This document shows positions 17,368-26,976 of a stretch of DNA of 64,000 nucleotides, one piece after another; position 1 is the first letter of the stretch, and each line of letters begins with the position of its first letter. The stretch lies in NCBI GenBank assembly GCA_946183145.1, contig CAMGZM010000001.1:1-64000 (forward strand), given 5' to 3'. Source of the stretch: an uncultured Fretibacterium sp. (GTDB lineage Bacteria > Synergistota > Synergistia > Synergistales > Aminobacteriaceae). A program made the position numbers and the translations under genes. The notes under the pieces were generated by a model that had not been told where the DNA came from, did no database searches, and worked only from the letters and a program-made list of their open reading frames with translations.

Positions 17368-19722
17368 TCACCTTAAAAGCATCATAATGCCCTGCTGAAT
17401 CTGATTAGCCTGTGCGAGCATGGCCGTATTTGACTGCATAATGATACTCATCTTCGTAAACTCCAGAATCTCTTTCGCGTAATCCGTATCCTGTATGTGA
17501 GAATTTGCGTCAATGAGGGCTTCTGTTTCTTTCGTGAGATGTTCTACGTGATGTTCGAGCCTGTTTTGCGCCGCGCCTAATTTCGCCTGCTGCATTGATA
17601 CGCGGTCTATAGCTTTGTCGATTATGCCAATTGCCTCAGCTGATGTTTGCTGACTCATGACGTTCACGCTGTTGATTCCCAGTGCTTCAGATCTCATGTC
17701 GCCGAGGTTGAGAAGCACGTCATCACCCTCATCTGCTCCAGTCTGAAACACCGTAGTATTATCCGCAAGGTGAATGATTACTGTATTTCCGTTGCCGCCC
17801 GTGTTGTCAAGAAGGGTGTAATTTCTCGACTCGTCATCCCACGCGGCATAAACTCCCAGCATCGGATCAAAATCGACATCAACATTTTCATGAATGACTC
17901 CAACGAGCCTGCTTCCTGTGATTTTCTCATTCTCAACAAGCACTGTGTCAGTGTGAACATCTCTCACAGTAACGTTATACCTTGTTTCTTCCGACTCCTG
18001 AATCGTGTTGAGGGATAAAGCCTTGAGGACATCTTCATTTCCTGAAAGCGTGATTTCTCCTCTTTTGCCCGCAAGAACCGAACGTATTACGAAAGTCCCG
18101 GCTACTGACTCCATTCCCGACGATGCACCGTCAACAAACGACACGAATTTTGACGCGTCATCTACATATTCGCTTTGTCCGAGTCCTACAGCAATCGCCC
18201 TGTTGAGTTTTGCAGCAACGTCATCAAGGGTATCATTCGCGCAGAGGGTAATTTTTGCCTGTTTTCCGTCTCCCTGAGTCAGCGTTAATTCTTTAGGCTT
18301 GTCGAGAATCATCATTCCTTGAGCGTCCCAAAATTTGTCTATGTCCCTGAGTCTTGTTCCTACGTCTGCAATTTTCCCGACATATGAAGCCTGAAATCCC
18401 ACAAGCGTTGTGCCTTGCGACGTGTCAAGATTTCCGCCTGATGCTGTGCTTCTGAATGCTCCGTTTGTCTCAATAACTATGCTTCCTTGTGAGACTTGGC
18501 CGCTTACCCTGTCAACGCTGAAATTCACGAAGCTGACTCCGCTTACTGCGTTTGCATTTCCGTCAAGAACATAATGAACGTGATCCCCTCCGAATGCGCC
18601 GCCCTCAATCTTCAACGGGTCTGTGTAGTCTGGTGTGTGAGTGATGTCAACGCCTATAGCATCAGAGTTGATTTTGTTGGGACTAACGCTCACGGCGAAA
18701 GTTGCGCCCTCGTTCACACCGTCAAGGCTTCCGAGTTTGATTCCCATTGCGCCGCTGCCGAAAAGCCCGCTAAGGTCTGTGCTGTCTCCGCCGGATGACA
18801 CAAGAATATTATCCATGACGGCATTGCGTGAGACTCCTTCTTGTGAGAGTATGTTTGCTGTTGCTCTGAGGGTTGCGAGTCCGGCTTTCTCGTCAACATT
18901 CACAACCTCAAAAAGTATGCTTGCGTTCTCTGTCATCTCGGACAGCTCAAAGTCAAAAGCGTCATCATCATCAAGACCGTAAGAGCCTGTAATCTTTGCG
19001 CCCTCGCTTGTTCCTTCAGAGAGTACGAGATTGTACGCGCCCGCAGGAATATCACCCCTCACAGAGACATCATTAACGCCGTACTGAACATTTGAGCTCT
19101 TCTGCGTAACAACATCATCATGTTTCACGTGAAAAATATCTGACTTCTGAACTTGAGCTTTTCCCGCATCGGAAGTGATTTGCAGCTTGAAATTTCCGTC
19201 AACCGCATATTTCTGCCCGAACTTGTCGACGGATCTTAACCCGCCGTGAATTACTGCTTTCACGTTCTTGTCCGTGCTGCTCCATAACACAGCGTTATCG
19301 CCGTTAAGGATTCTTTTGCGGTTGAACTGTGTTGTCTCTGCAAGAAGGGTTACACCGCTGCGAATCTCGTTGATTTCGGCTTGGATATAACTTCTGTCCT
19401 GCTTTGTGAGAGTGTCATTAGCGGCCTGCATACTTAGCTCGCGCATACGCTGAAGCATCGACTGTGTTTGATCTAGCGCGCCCGTCGCTGTCTGAATGAG
19501 GCTGATTCCGTCCTGCGAATTGATGAGGGCTTTGTCCATTCCTCCGATACGGCTTCTCATCGTCTCACTTATCGCAAGCCCGGCTGTGTTGTCTATGTCA
19601 GCTATTTTTGTCCGCAAGCCTGACGATAATTTTTCGAGCGAACGCCTTATAGCAAGGGAATTTCTCTGCATCATTCTCTGGCTTATCAATGACGTTACAT
19701 CGTGGTTTATTATCATTGACAT
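17368..19722 (-). CDS. Flagellin, large, with long variable D2/D3 region (copy 2)
   Basis: 784 residues against about 270-500 for common flagellins. The N-terminal D0/D1 (about 1-150) has INHDVTSLISQRMMQRNS, LSSGLRTKIAD and RMRELSMQAANDT. The C-terminal D1/D0 (about 700-784) ends in AMLAQANQIQQGIMMLLR. The middle 550 residues are beta-rich and align in order with the neighbouring flagellin (for example [43 protein letters not shown]). The protein is exported by the flagellar type III apparatus and polymerises into the filament. Its D0 departs from consensus (IADIDNTAGLAISE for the usual [14 protein letters not shown]), so it may be a minor filament subunit. ATG start. Confidence 0.92.
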   Translation of the reverse strand: MSMIINHDVTSLISQRMMQRNSLAIRRSLEKLSSGLRTKIADIDNTAGLAISETMRSRIGGMDKALINSQDGISLIQTATGALDQTQSMLQRMRELSMQAANDTLTKQDRSYIQAEINEIRSGVTLLAETTQFNRKRILNGDNAVLWSSTDKNVKAVIHGGLRSVDKFGQKYAVDGNFKLQITSDAGKAQVQKSDIFHVKHDDVVTQKSSNVQYGVNDVSVRGDIPAGAYNLVLSEGTSEGAKITGSYGLDDDDAFDFELSEMTENASILFEVVNVDEKAGLATLRATANILSQEGVSRNAVMDNILVSSGGDSTDLSGLFGSGAMGIKLGSLDGVNEGATFAVSVSPNKINSDAIGVDITHTPDYTDPLKIEGGAFGGDHVHYVLDGNANAVSGVSFVNFSVDRVSGQVSQGSIVIETNGAFRSTASGGNLDTSQGTTLVGFQASYVGKIADVGTRLRDIDKFWDAQGMMILDKPKELTLTQGDGKQAKITLCANDTLDDVAAKLNRAIAVGLGQSEYVDDASKFVSFVDGASSGMESVAGTFVIRSVLAGKRGEITLSGNEDVLKALSLNTIQESEETRYNVTVRDVHTDTVLVENEKITGSRLVGVIHENVDVDFDPMLGVYAAWDDESRNYTLLDNTGGNGNTVIIHLADNTTVFQTGADEGDDVLLNLGDMRSEALGINSVNVMSQQTSAEAIGIIDKAIDRVSMQQAKLGAAQNRLEHHVEHLTKETEALIDANSHIQDTDYAKEILEFTKMSIIMQSNTAMLAQANQIQQGIMMLLR

Positions 19723-19786
19723 AATTTATTCCTCACCTTTCATAACCTCGCTTAACCTTCCTCCGATAAAAATACCCCTGTAAGGT

Positions 19787-19824
19787 ATAAAAAAGAGGGG
19801 AGGAGAGATATTATTCCCCCCTTC
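19787..19824 (-). terminator. Terminator between the two flagellin genes
   Basis: GAGGGGAGGA at 19795-19804 pairs with TCCCCCCTTC at 19815-19824 (one mismatch), with a plus-strand A run at 19787-19794 that gives the T tract on the minus strand. It should end most transcripts of the upstream flagellin. Confidence 0.7.
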
Positions 19825-19886
19825 CCCCTTGTGAAATGCGTCTAAGTTTTGAGGGTTGTTTAACTTTTACCCGGGAAACCTAACGA

Positions 19887-22667
19887 TTAACGGATAAGGC
19901 TAAGGACGTTCTGAGGCTGCTGGTTCGCCTGAGCGAGCATTGAGTTACCGGCCTGAAGCATGATGTTAAGTTTCGTGAAGTTCATCATTTCCTTCGCCAT
20001 GTCTGCATCTCTGATTCTGCTCTCTGCGCTGGTCAGGTTCTCGCTTGCTGTCGTCAGGTTGTTGACCGTGTACTCTAACCTGTTCTGGTAAGCACCGATC
20101 TTAGCCCTCTGAGTCGAAACTTTGTCGATTGCGTTGTCGATGATCGTGATTGAGCGTGAAGCCCTGTCGCGGCTCATGACGTTTACGCTGTCAAGTCCGA
20201 GTGCGTGCGAGCGCATGTCGCCGATGTTGATGCCCATATCTTCGCCCTCGTTCGCGCCGATCTGGAACACTGTTGTGTTGTCGGCAAGGTGAAGTGTTGT
20301 CTCCTGCGAGCTTGAAGCATAACGGAACTTCTTGGAGTTGTCATCCCATGATGCCGCAATTCCGCTGAGCGCGCTGAACTCTACGTCAACATTCGGGTTG
20401 ATTACGCCGTGAAGCACGTTGCCTGTAGTCTTTACGTTCTGGGCGATCATTTCTCCGGTGTGAGCATTGCTTACGTCAACGCTGTATGTTGTCTCTTTCG
20501 ACTCCTGAATTGTGTTCAGTGAGAATGCGTTGATGAGGTTCTCGTCTCCTGAGAATGTGATTTCACCGCCCGCGCCGGGTACTACTGAGCGCATAAGGAA
20601 TGTGCCGTCAACCGCTTCTGAGTTTGTCGTTGAGCCGTTGCCTACGTAGGTTACGAATTTCGTTGCGTCATCGACATATTTCGCCTGGCCGAGTCCTGTT
20701 GCTATCGCGTCATTCATCTTCTTTGCAACGTCATTAAGTGTGTCGTTCGCATAGAGGGTTACGCTTGCTGTTTTGCCGTCGCCCTGGTTGAGGGTTATCG
20801 TCTTTGCGTCCTCAAGCATGAATACGCCCTGGCCGTCCCAGAATTTATCGAGGTCGCGGAGTTTCACAGAGCCGTCTGCAACCTTGCCGATATACGCCGC
20901 GTCAAAGCTGGCGAGTACTGTCTCCTTGCCGATATCAAGTTTTCCGCCATCCTCTGTGGACTTTCTGAAATCCGTGTTGGTCGAAAGGACAATATCACTC
21001 TCTGACGCTTCGCCCGTCTTTGTGTTCAGGTTGAAGGTCTTGAAGTGGAGATCCCTGTTTGCTGTTTTGGCTCCGTTGAGGGTGTAGCTCAACGTTTTGC
21101 CGTTGTAGGGGCCGCCGTCCCATTTGTCTTCCCATGTGCTGTCAAGGCTGGCTTTCACGTTGACTGACATTTGAGCGGCATTGCTATTTTCATCAACATT
21201 GGGAGTTATGAAGTATACGAATTTTCCGCCTTCCTGGACTGCCGCAATATCAGTAAGGGATACAGTTACTGAGGTGTTTGTCGAATCTCCGCCGAAAATA
21301 CCCGTAAGGTTTACAGCATCACCGTTCTGCTTTACGACTATATTTTCCTGCGTCGCGGTGCGGTTTGTGCCGTCCTGTGAAAGAAGCGAGCCGGTTGCTT
21401 TGAGCGTAACTTCATTCGTAAGCGCGTTTATCGACTGGACTTCAAAGAGAACGCTGCCGTTGTCAAGTGTCTTGGCGCCTGCGGCTGATACGCTGAAAAC
21501 ATCTTCCGCTTTGGATTCTGACAGGGTTTCCGTTGAAACAGAGTCTGTCGTGGGTGATGTTGCCTCGCCTGCGCTCTCATACACTATCTTGATGCCGGGT
21601 GCCGTGCTGTCCATCTTTGTAGCAACAAGATTAATTGAAGCAGAATCTTCAAATCCGCTGAGGGTGATTCCTTTTGCCCTTGCCGCCGCTGTGATTTCAT
21701 CCTCAACGCCCGTATATGTAACATTGAGGTCAGTAGACGTGCCGCCCTTGAAGAATTTTGCCTGGTCTTCTGCTTTTGCCGTTTTAGTACCCTGCTTGAA
21801 GAGGTCTGAGCCTGACGTTGACCAGATTTCTACGCCGTCTGTCGTCTGAATGCTGATCTTTGTTACGGGGCTGGTGATAGTATTGAAGTCTATTTTGCTG
21901 GTTACTGAGTGCTTCACACCACCGATACCGTATGAGCCTGTGAGTTCTGCCGCCGCTGAACCTGCATCGCCGAGTTCGAGCTTATAGTTTCCGGCGGGAA
22001 GGTTCGAGACTGATACGTCAGTTACACCGCTCTGAAGTGATGTTGACTTGTTCATGAGAACGTCAGCGTGCTTCACCTTCATGATGTCTGACTTCTGGAC
22101 TTCGCCCTGGCCGGGATCTGCCTTCACTGTGATCTTGTAGTTGCCCTCAACTGATTTCTTCTGCCCGAACTGGTCGACTTCACGGAGTCCGCCGTTGATG
22201 ATGGCTTTGGTCTCGTTGTTGTCGCTGCTCCAAAGTGCCGCCGAGTCGCCGTTAAGCAGTTTCTTCTTGTTGAACTGGGTTGTGTTGCCGATACGTGTGA
22301 TTTCCTCGCGGAGCTGGTCAACTTCTACCTGAATATAGCTTCTGTCCTGCTGTGTCAGTGTGTCATTGGCCGCCTGAACTGAAAGCTCGCGCATTCTCTG
22401 AAGGATTGAGTGTGTCTCGCTGAGTGCGCCTTCTGCGGTCTGGATGAGGCTGATACCGTCCTGTGCGTTTGACACGGCCTTGTCGAGTCCTCTGACCTGT
22501 GCGCGCATCTTCTCGGAAATCGCGAGTCCGGCTGCGTCGTCTGCTGCTGAATTGATGCGCAGTCCGCTTGATAACTTCTGAATTGCCTTCTGAAGGTTAT
22601 TGCTCGTATTGTTTACGATGTTATAACTCTGAAGGGCAGGTATGTTGTGCTGAATTACCATTGACAT
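19887..22667 (-). CDS. Flagellin, very large, with long variable D2/D3 region (copy 1)
   Basis: 926 residues, roughly twice the usual length. Canonical D0/D1 is present: [38 protein letters not shown] and [20 protein letters not shown] in the first 130 residues, and [19 protein letters not shown] to [13 protein letters not shown] at the end. About 700 residues of surface-exposed, Thr/Ser/Ala-rich beta domains lie between. It contains a segment of roughly 130 residues (about 240-390) missing from the sister gene. Start ATG with AAGGAGG at 22675-22681. A 200-base leader and a possible sigma-28 promoter precede it, consistent with late flagellar control. Confidence 0.95.
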   Translation of the reverse strand: MSMVIQHNIPALQSYNIVNNTSNNLQKAIQKLSSGLRINSAADDAAGLAISEKMRAQVRGLDKAVSNAQDGISLIQTAEGALSETHSILQRMRELSVQAANDTLTQQDRSYIQVEVDQLREEITRIGNTTQFNKKKLLNGDSAALWSSDNNETKAIINGGLREVDQFGQKKSVEGNYKITVKADPGQGEVQKSDIMKVKHADVLMNKSTSLQSGVTDVSVSNLPAGNYKLELGDAGSAAAELTGSYGIGGVKHSVTSKIDFNTITSPVTKISIQTTDGVEIWSTSGSDLFKQGTKTAKAEDQAKFFKGGTSTDLNVTYTGVEDEITAAARAKGITLSGFEDSASINLVATKMDSTAPGIKIVYESAGEATSPTTDSVSTETLSESKAEDVFSVSAAGAKTLDNGSVLFEVQSINALTNEVTLKATGSLLSQDGTNRTATQENIVVKQNGDAVNLTGIFGGDSTNTSVTVSLTDIAAVQEGGKFVYFITPNVDENSNAAQMSVNVKASLDSTWEDKWDGGPYNGKTLSYTLNGAKTANRDLHFKTFNLNTKTGEASESDIVLSTNTDFRKSTEDGGKLDIGKETVLASFDAAYIGKVADGSVKLRDLDKFWDGQGVFMLEDAKTITLNQGDGKTASVTLYANDTLNDVAKKMNDAIATGLGQAKYVDDATKFVTYVGNGSTTNSEAVDGTFLMRSVVPGAGGEITFSGDENLINAFSLNTIQESKETTYSVDVSNAHTGEMIAQNVKTTGNVLHGVINPNVDVEFSALSGIAASWDDNSKKFRYASSSQETTLHLADNTTVFQIGANEGEDMGINIGDMRSHALGLDSVNVMSRDRASRSITIIDNAIDKVSTQRAKIGAYQNRLEYTVNNLTTASENLTSAESRIRDADMAKEMMNFTKLNIMLQAGNSMLAQANQQPQNVLSLIR

Positions 22668-22953
22668 AATACAAAACCTCCTTGTAATACTTGTCTGTTC
22701 TTTTCCCCCATTACTTCCGTGTTACGGGGGCTTTTCCGTCCCTCATTGTGTGAGGGTAACTTGCCTCTTGCGCCGTAATTTGCGGTGAATGGCTTTTGCG
22801 CTGTGAAAATTTTTGTCTTATCCGCGACTAATAGTCTTTGAAACTTTTTCAGCCTTTTCGTCATGACTGGCTTTTTATTTTCACTCACATTTTCGGAGCG
22901 GGGTATATGATACTTTAGCGGCGAATAAAATTTTGTGTGTAACTTTCACGGTC
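22668..22953 (-). promoter_or_regulatory. Flagellin leader with candidate sigma-28 promoter
   Basis: On the minus strand TAAA (plus 22914-22917) is followed after 16 bases by TCCGAAAA (plus 22890-22897), close to the sigma-28 consensus TAAA-N15-GCCGATAA. This leaves a leader of about 210 bases. The leader contains a possible hairpin (CCCCC at 22707-22711 with GGGGG near 22728-22732). A 77-codon frame over this leader has no coding character. Nothing else is seen here. Confidence 0.35.
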
Positions 22954-24033
22954 TTATGCTTCAGGAAGTTTATAGCCTGAAGGGTTAAGCGTGTGTACTT
23001 TCAGCTTCTGTATCATCTCTACAGCGTCTGAGGGTGGGATTTCGATTTTTCCGCCGACATTAAGCCTCATTGATGACTTGTCGCCCCTCTTCTTTTCATA
23101 GCCGCTTAAATCTGCAACTTTGTACGAGGGGAGGCCGTATTTCTCTGAAAACGTATAATCATCAGGATCATCAAAAAGCGGTATTGTTACTTCACAGCCG
23201 TCAAGTTCTGAATCATTTCTGCACGGAATCATGAACTGAAAGCGGAAATTGCTGAATTGAAGAATACCTATCGCGTAAGGAACTTTCTTTTTCGTGCTGC
23301 TTTTTCTCCGCATTACAGTTACGCCCAAAGGCAAAGGACTCGGCCCGGGCATGAACACTTCAAATACATTCGCGGCGTATGGAGTGATGAAATTCTGAAA
23401 GGCAGCGAGAAGATTTTTCCCCTCATCTGTTTTTCTGTCAGCGCGAATCAACAAGCATGTATCCGTGAAATTCACCCACTCTTCAACCGAAATTACTGAC
23501 ATGGCCGAAAGCAAAAGCATCCTGAACACATCAATCGGGTAATACGGCTCACGTTCTGTGTGAAAGTCAATATGTTCTTCATGCAAATCAGGCACTGAAG
23601 AATCTTTTGCCGACTGAATCACTGCTCCTTTGCTTGCAATATCCATTCTGAATTTGCCATCAGCGGACTTGTAAGAAGGGAAACCCTTGCGGCCGGGGAT
23701 CTGCGATAAAGTTCTCGATATTCCCAAGTATTTCGAGAAGCTGTCTTCAAGCGTTTCACCGAAAAAGTGATTGCAATCATCGCATTCACTCGCAAGAAAC
23801 ACCGTTTTGTTTCCTAGCATGGCCGGTATTGCGTGAGCGTCATCACGGAATTTTGCCTGCGAGTCATTTTTCCCGCAGAACCTGCAAAACTTTTGACGTG
23901 AAAAAACGTCTTTGTCGATCATGAATTTCTTTTCATGACTCTGAGGAAGGACTTTTGCAATGACATCGTAATTCTCAGAAAAGAAAGAGCTTTTTTCTTT
24001 TTGCGTTTGCTGAACATCATTATTCAAGCGCAT
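22954..24033 (-). CDS. HNH-type nuclease-like protein
   Basis: 359 residues, ATG start. A zinc-binding HNH_5-like core lies at about residues 45-95: CRFCGKN, then DAHAIPAMLGNK, then ECDDCNHFFG. It supplies two CxxC pairs, the AHAIP histidine and the final N-H of the HNH fold. The remaining 260 residues are unfamiliar and may read substrate. HNH_5 proteins are found in restriction systems, phages and as stand-alone accessory nucleases. No partner is coded beside it, so function is open. One CATGGCCG word lies at 23500 and another at 23818. Confidence 0.65.
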   Translation of the reverse strand: MRLNNDVQQTQKEKSSFFSENYDVIAKVLPQSHEKKFMIDKDVFSRQKFCRFCGKNDSQAKFRDDAHAIPAMLGNKTVFLASECDDCNHFFGETLEDSFSKYLGISRTLSQIPGRKGFPSYKSADGKFRMDIASKGAVIQSAKDSSVPDLHEEHIDFHTEREPYYPIDVFRMLLLSAMSVISVEEWVNFTDTCLLIRADRKTDEGKNLLAAFQNFITPYAANVFEVFMPGPSPLPLGVTVMRRKSSTKKKVPYAIGILQFSNFRFQFMIPCRNDSELDGCEVTIPLFDDPDDYTFSEKYGLPSYKVADLSGYEKKRGDKSSMRLNVGGKIEIPPSDAVEMIQKLKVHTLNPSGYKLPEA

Positions 24034-24147
24034 AATTTTTCCATCTCCTTTAACCAGCGTATTGCTGCAGTGATATATTATACGCTGAACTTCAAGTGTA
24101 ATCTATAATATCATCATCGCAAAAATAATTAAGGAGGAAAATTCCAC

Positions 24148-25614
24148 ATGATGAAATATCTTCAAAAGATCGGCCGCTCGTTAATGCTTCCTGTAGCGTG
24201 TCTTCCTGCCGCGGGCATTCTCTACGGAATAGGCTACTGGATAGATCCTGCGGGCTGGGGTTCAAACAGTCTCATTGCGGCATTCTGTATCAAGGCTGCG
24301 AGCGCGATAATCGACAAGATTCCGTTACTTTTCGCAATCGGCACGGCTGTAGGCATGGCCGACGAGCAGGACGGGACTCCTGCTTTGGCGGGACTCGTTT
24401 CGTGGCTGATGATTACGACTCTGCTCTCAAAAGACGCTATAGCAATGTACACGCATATTGACGCTTCACAAGTTCCGTCAGCGTTCGGAAGAATCGAGAA
24501 TGCGTTTATCGGAATACTTTCGGGACTCATAGGCGCGGGGTGCTTCAACAAGTTCAAGGACGCGAATCCCCCCGACTGGTTAGCGTTCTTCAGCGGCAAA
24601 AGGTGTGTTGCGATTATTACGGCGTTTGTGTCGGCAATAACTGCTGCGGTACTCTATTATGTGTGGCCTGTGGTTTACGGCGCTCTTGAGAAATTCGGAA
24701 TCTCAATCGCAAACATGGGTCCTATTGGCGCGGGCATCTACGGAATGTTCAACAGGGCATTGATACCGCTGGGACTCCATCACGCTTTGAACGCTGTATT
24801 CTGGTTCGACACGATCGGCATTAATGACTTGGGCAATTTCTGGTCAGGAAAAGGGACGCTCGGTGTTACGGGAATGTACATGACAGGATTTTTCCCTGTG
24901 ATGATGTTCGGACTCGTTGCAGGAGCGTACGCAATGTACAAGGAAGCAAAGCCGGAACGCAAGAACGTGGCGAAAAGTTTATTGCTTGCGGGGTCATTCG
25001 CGGCGTTCTTCACGGGAATCACTGAGCCTTTAGAGTTCTCGTTCATGTTCCTCGCGCCGGGGCTGTATTTGCTTCACGCTGTCTTGACGGGAGTGTGTAT
25101 GACTGTATGCGCGTATATGCCAGTGAGATGCGGTTTCAATTTCAGCGCGGGAATGGTTGACTGGATATTGAGCTTCAAAGCGCCGATGGCAGAAAATCCC
25201 TGGCTGATTATTCCGATCGGGATTGTTGTTGCGGTGATATATTACGTTGTTTTCACGTGGGCGATAAGAACATTCAGCCTCAAAACGCCGGGGCGTGAAG
25301 ATGATGACGATGACGCGATGATTCCGCCTGCGCAGGACGAACCAGTGAAGGGCGCAAAGAAAGACTATACGCACATGGCCGCAATAATTCTTGAGGGGCT
25401 CGGAGGAGCTGAGAATCTGAAGGATTACGATTACTGCGCGACAAGAATACGCGTAAACGTTAAGGACGGCTCGCAGATTGACGAGAAGAAAATCAAATCT
25501 TCAGGCATTCCAGGACTCACGAGACTCACGACAACAAATGTGCAGGTAGTAATAGGGACTCGCGTACAGTTCGCATTTGACGCGATGAAGAAACTTATCG
25601 AGGCCAGCAAGTGA
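24148..25614 (+). CDS. nagE: PTS EIICB permease, N-acetylglucosamine/glucose type
   Basis: 488 residues. The EIIC membrane domain (about 1-385) starts with LQKIGRSLMLPVACLPAAGIL and includes GPIGAGIYGMFNRALIPLGLHH and GITEPLEFSFMFLAP, typical of the glucose/GlcNAc class. An EIIB domain follows (about 410-488), with the phosphorylated cysteine at residue 430 in DYCATRIRV. There is no EIIA domain, so an external EIIA is needed. The symbol rests on nagA lying downstream; ptsG is the alternative. The start ATG follows AAGGAGG. The stop codon abuts the right end of the tnpB element, which separates it from nagA. Confidence 0.85.
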   Translation: MMKYLQKIGRSLMLPVACLPAAGILYGIGYWIDPAGWGSNSLIAAFCIKAASAIIDKIPLLFAIGTAVGMADEQDGTPALAGLVSWLMITTLLSKDAIAMYTHIDASQVPSAFGRIENAFIGILSGLIGAGCFNKFKDANPPDWLAFFSGKRCVAIITAFVSAITAAVLYYVWPVVYGALEKFGISIANMGPIGAGIYGMFNRALIPLGLHHALNAVFWFDTIGINDLGNFWSGKGTLGVTGMYMTGFFPVMMFGLVAGAYAMYKEAKPERKNVAKSLLLAGSFAAFFTGITEPLEFSFMFLAPGLYLLHAVLTGVCMTVCAYMPVRCGFNFSAGMVDWILSFKAPMAENPWLIIPIGIVVAVIYYVVFTWAIRTFSLKTPGREDDDDDAMIPPAQDEPVKGAKKDYTHMAAIILEGLGGAENLKDYDYCATRIRVNVKDGSQIDEKKIKSSGIPGLTRLTTTNVQVVIGTRVQFAFDAMKKLIEASK

Positions 25615-26960
25615 ACTCCCCCCCCGTGTTTAGCGGGGGCTTCCTAATTCATCGAGGTTGCAACACAAATCTTGCGACTCATATCGTCTTACACGCTTGC
25701 GTGCGCTGTACGTCCTCTCCAAAGGCGTTGATTTCCTGCGTTCCACAGGTATGTTTTTGACTCAGCAATATCATGTTACGCGCCGCATGTATATCACGGT
25801 CTTCTCTATGTCCGCATAGACATTCATATGTTCGGTCAGCTAACGTTATGTCCTTCTTAAGTTTTCCACATGCAGGGCAATATTTTGTTGTTGGCATTCT
25901 TGATGAGAGTACTGTTACACGCTCATGCTTTATCAGTTTCGCTTTCACTAGTCCTAACACGGAATGTTGAACCGTCCGCCCAAACAAGCCTTTGTGCCAT
26001 CCTGACAGATTTTCATCCTGCATGTATACTCGTTCATGCTCTAACAGCTCATTTACGATTTTACTGGCTGAGTCCTTTTTACGGCTCATTAATTTCTGAT
26101 ATGCTCTTTGTAATAACTTCCTCGCCTTGTACCAATTGCTTGAACCCTTTTTACGCCGCGCTATTAATCTTTGACACTTCTTTATTCGTTCACTTTCTTC
26201 AATCAGCACTTTGTGTTTTCTGCCGTCCGAGGTTGTTATCGTCGTTTTTATTTCCATATCTATACCGATTTCCGGCTTATATTTTTTCTTTTCACCTCCC
26301 TTATTCTGATATGTTGTTATTGCAAGATAGTAGCCATCAGGCAGATTTAACAGTTTCGCATTGGCAAATTCTAAGCCTGGTATATTCCAGAATTGATTTG
26401 CTCCCCTGATTCGTATACGTTCATTGAGTCCCTGAAGCCCTATGTGATGCTCATCGTAGAACCTGTATGTCTTTCTATACTGCTGAAGGTTTATTGATTC
26501 ATAATCTGACTTGTAGCGCAAACTTCCGACTATATAATTATGTTTTTTAGAACTGCTAATCCTTTCAGACTGTGCTTTATGCTTTGAATGACTGACTGCT
26601 TCATCTGCGAGCCTAAGTATTCAAGCTCATGTGTTACTGGCTGCTTGTCTTTGTCGAGTCCGTGAACCGTCTGAATTGATGTATCATAGTCGTTAATGTC
26701 ATGTTTCTGCGTGAAAGTCAGCGCGTCATTGTAGAGCCATTTAGCTTCGACAAAAAGCATTTTAAGGTGAATCTTCTGTGCTTCATTCAGGTTAGAGATG
26801 TCTATTTTTACACAGTACACACGGCAGATTTGACTTTTGCGTTTTTCTCTAGTCTGCCTACATTGTTCACGTATTCGGTTGTTTTTAGCTAATCTCTCTT
26901 CATCTATCATGATGATATTATATTATGAAATTAGAGTCTTCTTGCGGATTTTTGATAAAA
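25610..26960 (-). mobile_element. IS200/IS605-type element carrying tnpB only
   Basis: On the plus strand the element begins with its right end at the nagE stop (GTGAAC, then a C-run/G-run hairpin CCCCCGTGTTTAGCGGGGG) and ends with the left end GAGTCTTCTTGCGG plus TGATAAAAATTTAC at about 26934-26964. No tnpA (Y1 HUH transposase) is present, so mobility would need one in trans. A deleted relative is at 13023-13405. No target duplication is expected for this family. Exact ends are uncertain by several bases. Confidence 0.75.
25679..26910 (-). CDS. tnpB: TnpB RNA-guided nuclease, two frames joined by a putative -1 frameshift
   Basis: The first frame (26910 down to 26530) encodes the N-terminal helical part and stops after 126 codons; the second (ending 25679) continues it in the -1 frame. 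Joined, the text reads LAVLKN-HNYIVGSLRYKSDYESINLQQY, a normal TnpB transition. The RuvC residues seem intact: D in EIGIDMEIKTTITTSDG, E in MQDENLSGWHKG and D in HREDRDIHAARNM. The zinc finger is CPACG to CLCG. TnpB uses an omega RNA from the element's right end to cut DNA next to a transposon-adjacent motif. The break lies on AAAAAAC (plus 26542-26548), which is a slippery site in the correct phase. Confidence 0.8.
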
Positions 26961-26976
26961 ATTTACGGAGGGAAAA

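Noticed and set aside
22655-22888. 77-codon minus-strand frame overlapping the flagellin start
   Set aside because: It covers the flagellin leader and promoter and has no coding character.
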